DNA of 64,000 bases from Crocinitomicaceae bacterium (GTDB taxonomy: Bacteria > Bacteroidota > Bacteroidia > Flavobacteriales_D > Crocinitomicaceae). The first letter of the stretch is position 1. Each line of letters begins with the position of its first letter. Location of the stretch: the NCBI GenBank assembly GCA_017983465.1, contig JAGOBK010000001.1:372001-436000 (forward strand), given 5' to 3'. The notes beneath the pieces are model-generated. The model did no database searches and was not told the DNA's origin. It worked only from the letters and a program-made list of their open reading frames with translations. This document shows, piece after piece, positions 59,623 to 64,000 of the stretch. The translations under genes and the position numbers were made by a program.

Positions 59623-60756
59623 TTATTTAATCACTTTCTGTGTGTAAACCGTCGAACCAACTTCTAATTGAAAGAAATACGTTCCAGCTGGTAAATTCGT
59701 TGTAGCGATTGTTGCTTGTTGAACAGACAATAAGGATTGTGTTTTCACTAGTTGTCCATTCATGTTGTACAAACGCATCGTTCCCGAAGTCACCTCATCA
59801 AATTGAACGCTTAACTCATTGCCCATTGGGTTGTTTACACTAAATGGATTTTTAACCATTTCGTTTAGACCACTTAATTGTACCATATCGTTCACAACGA
59901 TTGTTTTGATGTTAGTTGATTTAATTGGACAATACAAGATAAACTGTAAGTTCACACAACCATTCCCAATACCATTTGGAATGTAGTAATAGATCGTATA
60001 CGTTCCAATAGCTACATTATTAGAATCAACGAATGTCCATACCGTAAGTAAGGTATCATTTCCAATCGTCATGTTTGAAGTCATCGAAGCAGAGGTACAT
60101 GCATTGAAATCGAAGTTACAATCTTCGTATTGTTGAACGAAGTTTCCTACCGCTGCAGGACCACAATTTGCGTTATTCACGACAAGCGTATCACCTGTAT
60201 TTGTTCCAGAAACGGTCATGGAATCACACACCATCATTTGGCAACCATTCATGTCAGTGACATTCACACAGTAGGTGAATCCTGGTATCAGATTGATAAT
60301 ATCTTGTGTAACAGATCCTTGACTCCATAAATACATATAAGGAGCGGTTCCACCTGTCACATTCGGTGAAATAGAACCATCATTTGAACTCACTGTAGAA
60401 CATGGAGTTGTAGTTAAAGTCACATTGAAATTCGCACATGGATTCACTCCGCCAGAAATGAAAAATGAAGCATTCAAGGAATCAAGACCTCCAACCGGAT
60501 TACTTTGAACGTATGAAACACCATAATTCCCTGGACACAAATTTCCAATTTGATAGGTATTAGTAGCGATTATCGCACCATTTCCATACCAAGTGATGGA
60601 TGATTGAATAACCGAAGATGGGTTGCTCAGTGCTGCCGTACCATCACACAGGTTTGGTCCACTCACTGGAGTAACGTTTAATTGTGCATAGGAGAATTGA
60701 GCTAAGAACAAGATGCTCAGTCCTAAAAAAAGTGATTTAAGTAAATTTCTTTTCAT
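59623..60756 (-). CDS. T9SS-secreted protein with SprB-like repeat
   Basis: 377 residues from ATG 60756 (MKRNLLKSLFLGLSILFLAQFSYAQ signal); an in-frame ATG at 60768 adds four residues and cannot be excluded. An Ig-like N-terminal segment is followed by a SprB-type repeat at about 110-185 (CSTVSSNDGSISPNVTGGT, YMYLWSQGS, CVNVTDMNGCQMM). A type-A sorting domain from about 300 (NPMGNELSVQFDEV ... LPAGTYFFQLEVG) ends it. It is a surface or released protein of unknown partner. The gene is isolated, with a terminator downstream. Confidence 0.85.
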   Translation of the reverse strand: MKRNLLKSLFLGLSILFLAQFSYAQLNVTPVSGPNLCDGTAALSNPSSVIQSSITWYGNGAIIATNTYQIGNLCPGNYGVSYVQSNPVGGLDSLNASFFISGGVNPCANFNVTLTTTPCSTVSSNDGSISPNVTGGTAPYMYLWSQGSVTQDIINLIPGFTYCVNVTDMNGCQMMVCDSMTVSGTNTGDTLVVNNANCGPAAVGNFVQQYEDCNFDFNACTSASMTSNMTIGNDTLLTVWTFVDSNNVAIGTYTIYYYIPNGIGNGCVNLQFILYCPIKSTNIKTIVVNDMVQLSGLNEMVKNPFSVNNPMGNELSVQFDEVTSGTMRLYNMNGQLVKTQSLLSVQQATIATTNLPAGTYFFQLEVGSTVYTQKVIK

Positions 60757-60828
60757 GTGTTGATTCATTAATTATATCCAAACTTAATAATTTCTAATGT
60801 TCAAACGAACAGATCATGAAGTAGTTGC

Positions 60829-61827
60829 CTAGTTCACAGAGATTAAGTGAAAGTATTTTGAGGAGGATGTGCGCATCGGTGCATTCCAACGAAAAATCCA
60901 ATAACACCATTTATGTATGGTACTCCTCAGTGAAAAGATTCTTCCGATTTGCCAAGTTAATTCTTTGTAGACAACTCCATTTTTTGTTTCTAAAACAATT
61001 TGCCGCGAATAGTAAGAAGGCAAACTGGATAAAACAGCATCTGGACCATCAAAAAGAAAAAGCACATTCCCATGTTTAGCAATGTCATCCACCCGATGAA
61101 TGATGTCCTTTTTGACGCGATGCCATTGTTCCTTGTCAATGTGACGACAAAAATGACAAGAAACAGAACATATGACATCCTCACCTTCATCCGAAGTAGT
61201 TTTCACCTTAGAATCAATGGTCATTTGGACATAGTTACTATAAATTCCATAAGCATCAATCTGCATTTTTTCTGGATTCAAGGAATCCCCAATTGTGCGT
61301 CCATGGTCATCATATGCTTGAAAAACATATGGCGCTAAAGGTTCACCAAAGGGATTGTAATACGCAATTACCTCATACTTCCCATCTGGAAAATCCGGAA
61401 AAGTATAAATGGAATAAATGTACTTTCGTGCATTGCTGCTGTCGTTGACAAACAAGGGAATACTAACAGATTCACGTGCTCGCAATCGTTTAAAGTAAAC
61501 GGAACCAATGATCGACGTATCCATTTCTAATTCCAAGGGATTCTCAAAAACTTTCGTGTAAAAATTAGTGGCATTATTGACCGAAAACACCTGAAGTTGA
61601 AGGATACGCTTTCCTTTGTTTTGACTTCCCGGAATGATCATACTCAAATCGCGATCCGTTTGATTGGTGAATTTCACTTCGAACTGCATGATGTCACGGT
61701 TTTGATGTAGCGATTTCTTTAAAATCAATTCCATCGCCAATTCAGGCATACGTAAATCCGCATAACTAAAACCTGAAAGCAAGATGCTTACTAGTAAAGC
61801 AAAAAATTTAGTCCCAGCCAATTTCAT
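60829..61827 (-). CDS. Secreted hypothetical protein with Cys/His cluster
   Basis: 332 residues with a signal peptide (MKLAGTKFFALLVSILLSGFSYA). The first half is beta-rich (LILKKSLHQNRDIMQFEVKF, IYTFPDFPDGKYEVIAYYNPFGEPLAPYVF), like an immunoglobulin-type domain. The second half has CSVSCHFCRHIDKEQWH, with three Cys and two His within 17 residues that could bind metal, followed by a helical segment and VLFLFDGPDAVLSSLPSYYS. I do not recognise a family. The start overlaps the 3' end of the MORN-repeat gene by 20 bases, so the two are probably co-expressed. Confidence 0.65.
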   Translation of the reverse strand: MKLAGTKFFALLVSILLSGFSYADLRMPELAMELILKKSLHQNRDIMQFEVKFTNQTDRDLSMIIPGSQNKGKRILQLQVFSVNNATNFYTKVFENPLELEMDTSIIGSVYFKRLRARESVSIPLFVNDSSNARKYIYSIYTFPDFPDGKYEVIAYYNPFGEPLAPYVFQAYDDHGRTIGDSLNPEKMQIDAYGIYSNYVQMTIDSKVKTTSDEGEDVICSVSCHFCRHIDKEQWHRVKKDIIHRVDDIAKHGNVLFLFDGPDAVLSSLPSYYSRQIVLETKNGVVYKELTWQIGRIFSLRSTIHKWCYWIFRWNAPMRTSSSKYFHLISVN

Positions 61828-64000
61828 GGATCATAGTTGGATTTTCTTTTAATAACTCTTCATTCGTATACAGTTGGTTTTCTATTTCAACTTCTCCATC
61901 GGAATAAATCAAAAGTGAAACGGATCCAAAAGGAATACTGAGTTCGGCTTTCATTAGACAGCTGTTCACACGTGAAAGTTGTATCGAATTTTGTCGTTGG
62001 TACCGTTTCATCCCATAATCAACTTGACGATCCCTTGGATTTTCTTTGGTGTAAGCGAATTCCATCCAACTTTGACAAAATGGAAAATAGGTGTTAAAGA
62101 TTTGATGTGAATACAAACCTTTTAAGCGGATTTTCCCCACATAGATTCCATTTTCCAAATTCCATTTTGGCAATTCCCATCCTAACTTTGCAAAGGACTT
62201 TACGATTTCTTTCACACGGTAATTCGTAGTGTCTCCTTGTAATAATCCCGGAAAAGCAGCTTCAGGTAAACGAAGAAACAATAATTGTTCTCCCACATCA
62301 ATACTCGAAAAGGTAAAGCTAGCAAAAGGAGTACAATCAATGATATAGGAATACCATTGTACTAAGGAATCAATTTCTTCTTGCGTATGATGTTCCTTCA
62401 AGGTACGCATGATTTGCTGATGCGCTAATCCATATACATACGTGCGTTCGTTCTCACATAAAATGGATAACTTACGTTTGTTATTGATGTTGGTTTTTGA
62501 CTGAATCGGACAACCATGATCGTATTCCTGATAGAATATCAATTCTTGTTTCGCGTTATATCGACGGCAAACGCCATTTCTTAATCCATTTGCATAGGAA
62601 TAGGAAACTAATACATTACCCAAACTGTCTAATTCCATGTAGGGTCCTTCTAGTTTCCCATCCACGGTGTGACGTGCACGAATCTTGATGCCATTCGAGG
62701 CGTATAATTCTTCGTAACGATCAGTCTTTTTATGAGGAATGAGGGTTTTAAGTCCGTTTTCGCCTGTTACTTCCTCGTTTTGTTGAAATTCTTTTTGAAT
62801 CACCAGACTTTTAAAATTTCCATTGGGAAAGTAGATGTTTTGCAAAAAGGAAGTCAAATAAGCATCCTGCATGATTTCTACCTCTTGTGCAAGAACGCCA
62901 TTTTCAAACCATTCTTTCTGAATCTTTTTCTCTCCCGCGGCGGACTCTTTCGATCCTTCCTTGAAATGAATGATCGACATCTGACCATTCGGGAAATACG
63001 CAACATAACTCGTATCGGCATTCGACAAGTGGTTTAAGATGGATTTTATTTTCCCATCAGGATACCTCTCAATTTCGATGTCTTTTTTGTAATTGTTCGC
63101 ACTAATCGATGTTTCGTAGAGCAGAATCCCGTCGTCGTTCCATTTTTTCATGTAGCCATTACCCTCCTTGTCTAGAACAAGATCTAAAAGCAATTTCCCC
63201 TGTTCGTTCCATTCCTTTTTTGATGGTTGAAAGGGATGATTGGAGTTTACGTCGTAAAAATGTTCGGTTTGCAATTGACAATTATCAAACCACGTGCGAT
63301 AAAAACCTTGAATGATATTATCCTTGTAGGTTAATTCTACATTTTTCATTCCAAGGTAATTGTAACCCACCCAAGCCCCATCTGGATTCCCATCTTTGTA
63401 TCGGCCTTTCGTTTTCACTTTCCCATTTTCATGGTATTCCGTGAAGGGTCCATCTTTGGATGAATCTCGTGAGAATTCGCTTAATATCAATTTATGATGA
63501 AATCTACTGATGAGCACGCCTTCCGTTGAATAATTCTCTTCGTCTCCGAATTCTACCTGAAGCGAGGTGTATCCTTCATCATCGACGGTATGTGGGGGAT
63601 GATTTTTAATTTCGTATTGGTTGATTTCACTCAATCTCACAAAAGCATATGAATGAACGAAGCGTTTTTTTCCATTCAAATGATAATCCGTTTGTTTCAT
63701 GCAACGTCGACCAGATTCATCCAAGTAATACAAGCAATACATGGCTGGCTGACCATTTTCCCAATAAGAGCGAAGTTCCGCAAGCATGCCATCTGGACGA
63801 TCCGAGTATGTTTTTAGTATGATACGCGGTTTTCCATCTTGAAAATTTGCCTCTTCAGAAATCAGATGTCCGTGTAGAAACTCACGACGCTCATAAAGTT
63901 TACCTTCTATGTAGGATTCACATTTTCCTTCCAGGGGCGTTTTGTAATCTCCTGCCAAATAGGTGGAAAACACGTAATTACTTCCTTTTCTGATGTGCGT
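61808..64000 (-). CDS. MORN-repeat protein, 5' end beyond the window
   Basis: The frame is open from 61808 to the right edge with no stop in the last bases (reading THIRKGSNYVFSTYLAGDY from the edge), so the true start lies outside; an internal GTG at 63973 is not a convincing start. About 730 residues are visible. It shows MORN_2-type repeats such as DGPFTEYHENGKVKTKGRYKDG, quoted in part as YHENGKVKTKGRYKDG, GAWVGYNYLGMKNVEL, GFYRTWFDNCQLQTEHFYD and YFPNGQMSIIHFKEGS. Such repeats occur in YwqK-like antitoxins and many secreted Bacteroidota proteins. The C-terminal 250 residues are unlike the repeats. The next gene overlaps its end by 20 bases. Confidence 0.75.
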   Translation of the reverse strand, partial: THIRKGSNYVFSTYLAGDYKTPLEGKCESYIEGKLYERREFLHGHLISEEANFQDGKPRIILKTYSDRPDGMLAELRSYWENGQPAMYCLYYLDESGRRCMKQTDYHLNGKKRFVHSYAFVRLSEINQYEIKNHPPHTVDDEGYTSLQVEFGDEENYSTEGVLISRFHHKLILSEFSRDSSKDGPFTEYHENGKVKTKGRYKDGNPDGAWVGYNYLGMKNVELTYKDNIIQGFYRTWFDNCQLQTEHFYDVNSNHPFQPSKKEWNEQGKLLLDLVLDKEGNGYMKKWNDDGILLYETSISANNYKKDIEIERYPDGKIKSILNHLSNADTSYVAYFPNGQMSIIHFKEGSKESAAGEKKIQKEWFENGVLAQEVEIMQDAYLTSFLQNIYFPNGNFKSLVIQKEFQQNEEVTGENGLKTLIPHKKTDRYEELYASNGIKIRARHTVDGKLEGPYMELDSLGNVLVSYSYANGLRNGVCRRYNAKQELIFYQEYDHGCPIQSKTNINNKRKLSILCENERTYVYGLAHQQIMRTLKEHHTQEEIDSLVQWYSYIIDCTPFASFTFSSIDVGEQLLFLRLPEAAFPGLLQGDTTNYRVKEIVKSFAKLGWELPKWNLENGIYVGKIRLKGLYSHQIFNTYFPFCQSWMEFAYTKENPRDRQVDYGMKRYQRQNSIQLSRVNSCLMKAELSIPFGSVSLLIYSDGEVEIENQLYTNEELLKENPTMIHEIGWD

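Noticed and set aside
1..64000. Further tRNA, rRNA or known riboswitches
   Set aside because: Apart from tmRNA no tRNA-like cloverleaf, rRNA stretch or riboswitch core was recognised by eye; a covariance scan could still find short ones.

Overview
The window looks like a chromosomal segment of a low-GC member of the Bacteroidota, probably order Flavobacteriales and most like Fluviicola/Crocinitomicaceae. This is inferred from gene content, because no database search was possible. The main signs are many secreted proteins ending in type IX secretion (T9SS) sorting domains, including one gliding-motility-type (type B) C-terminus, SprB and GEVED repeats, promoter boxes of the Bacteroidota form TAnnTTTG, few Shine-Dalgarno sites, and a 463-residue arginine decarboxylase of the type I know from Bacteroidota.

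Layout. 1-10.4 kb is mostly housekeeping: the 5' part of ettA (ABC-F), an S41 processing protease, a DUF2459-like protein, a secreted alpha/beta hydrolase, murB, pheT, an unknown 121-residue protein, and an arsC-like gene overlapping the arginine decarboxylase. 10.5-23.4 kb holds a UvrD/PcrA helicase, three T9SS proteins (one a 1909-residue adhesin-like protein) and a YfcE-like phosphodiesterase. A 15-unit octanucleotide tandem repeat follows (23411-23530). 23.6-29.7 kb is an RND efflux operon (tetR-tolC-mfp-rnd, minus strand) with two clear 20-bp palindromic operators upstream. 29.9-39.2 kb holds a coiled-coil secreted protein, a DEAD-box-family helicase with a DEVD box, two T9SS proteins and a PIF1-type helicase.

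39.3-40.3 kb is the most unusual part. A small GIY-YIG nuclease gene lies beside ssrA (tmRNA), among four copies of a palindromic repeat. A 46-bp near-perfect direct repeat brackets the nuclease gene, and its ssrA-proximal copy forms the ssrA terminator. 40.4-47.6 kb holds a type-B T9SS protein and a compact operon of two GH29 fucosidases around a DUF4838 protein. 47.6-53.7 kb is a second RND operon, in the same order as the first but headed by a MarR/GbsR-type regulator. 53.8-64 kb holds a methyltransferase, an SGNH-PKD protein coupled to a Qnr-like pentapeptide protein, a probable metal-related TonB receptor with two small Cys/His-rich partners, a T9SS protein, an unknown secreted protein and a MORN-repeat protein that runs off the window.

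How the parts fit: the window combines cell-surface biology (T9SS cargo, glycan breakdown, metal uptake, drug efflux) with scattered core genes. No intergenic stretch exceeds 300 bases. The only RNA gene recognised is tmRNA; no tRNA, rRNA, CRISPR array, prophage or classical insertion sequence was seen.
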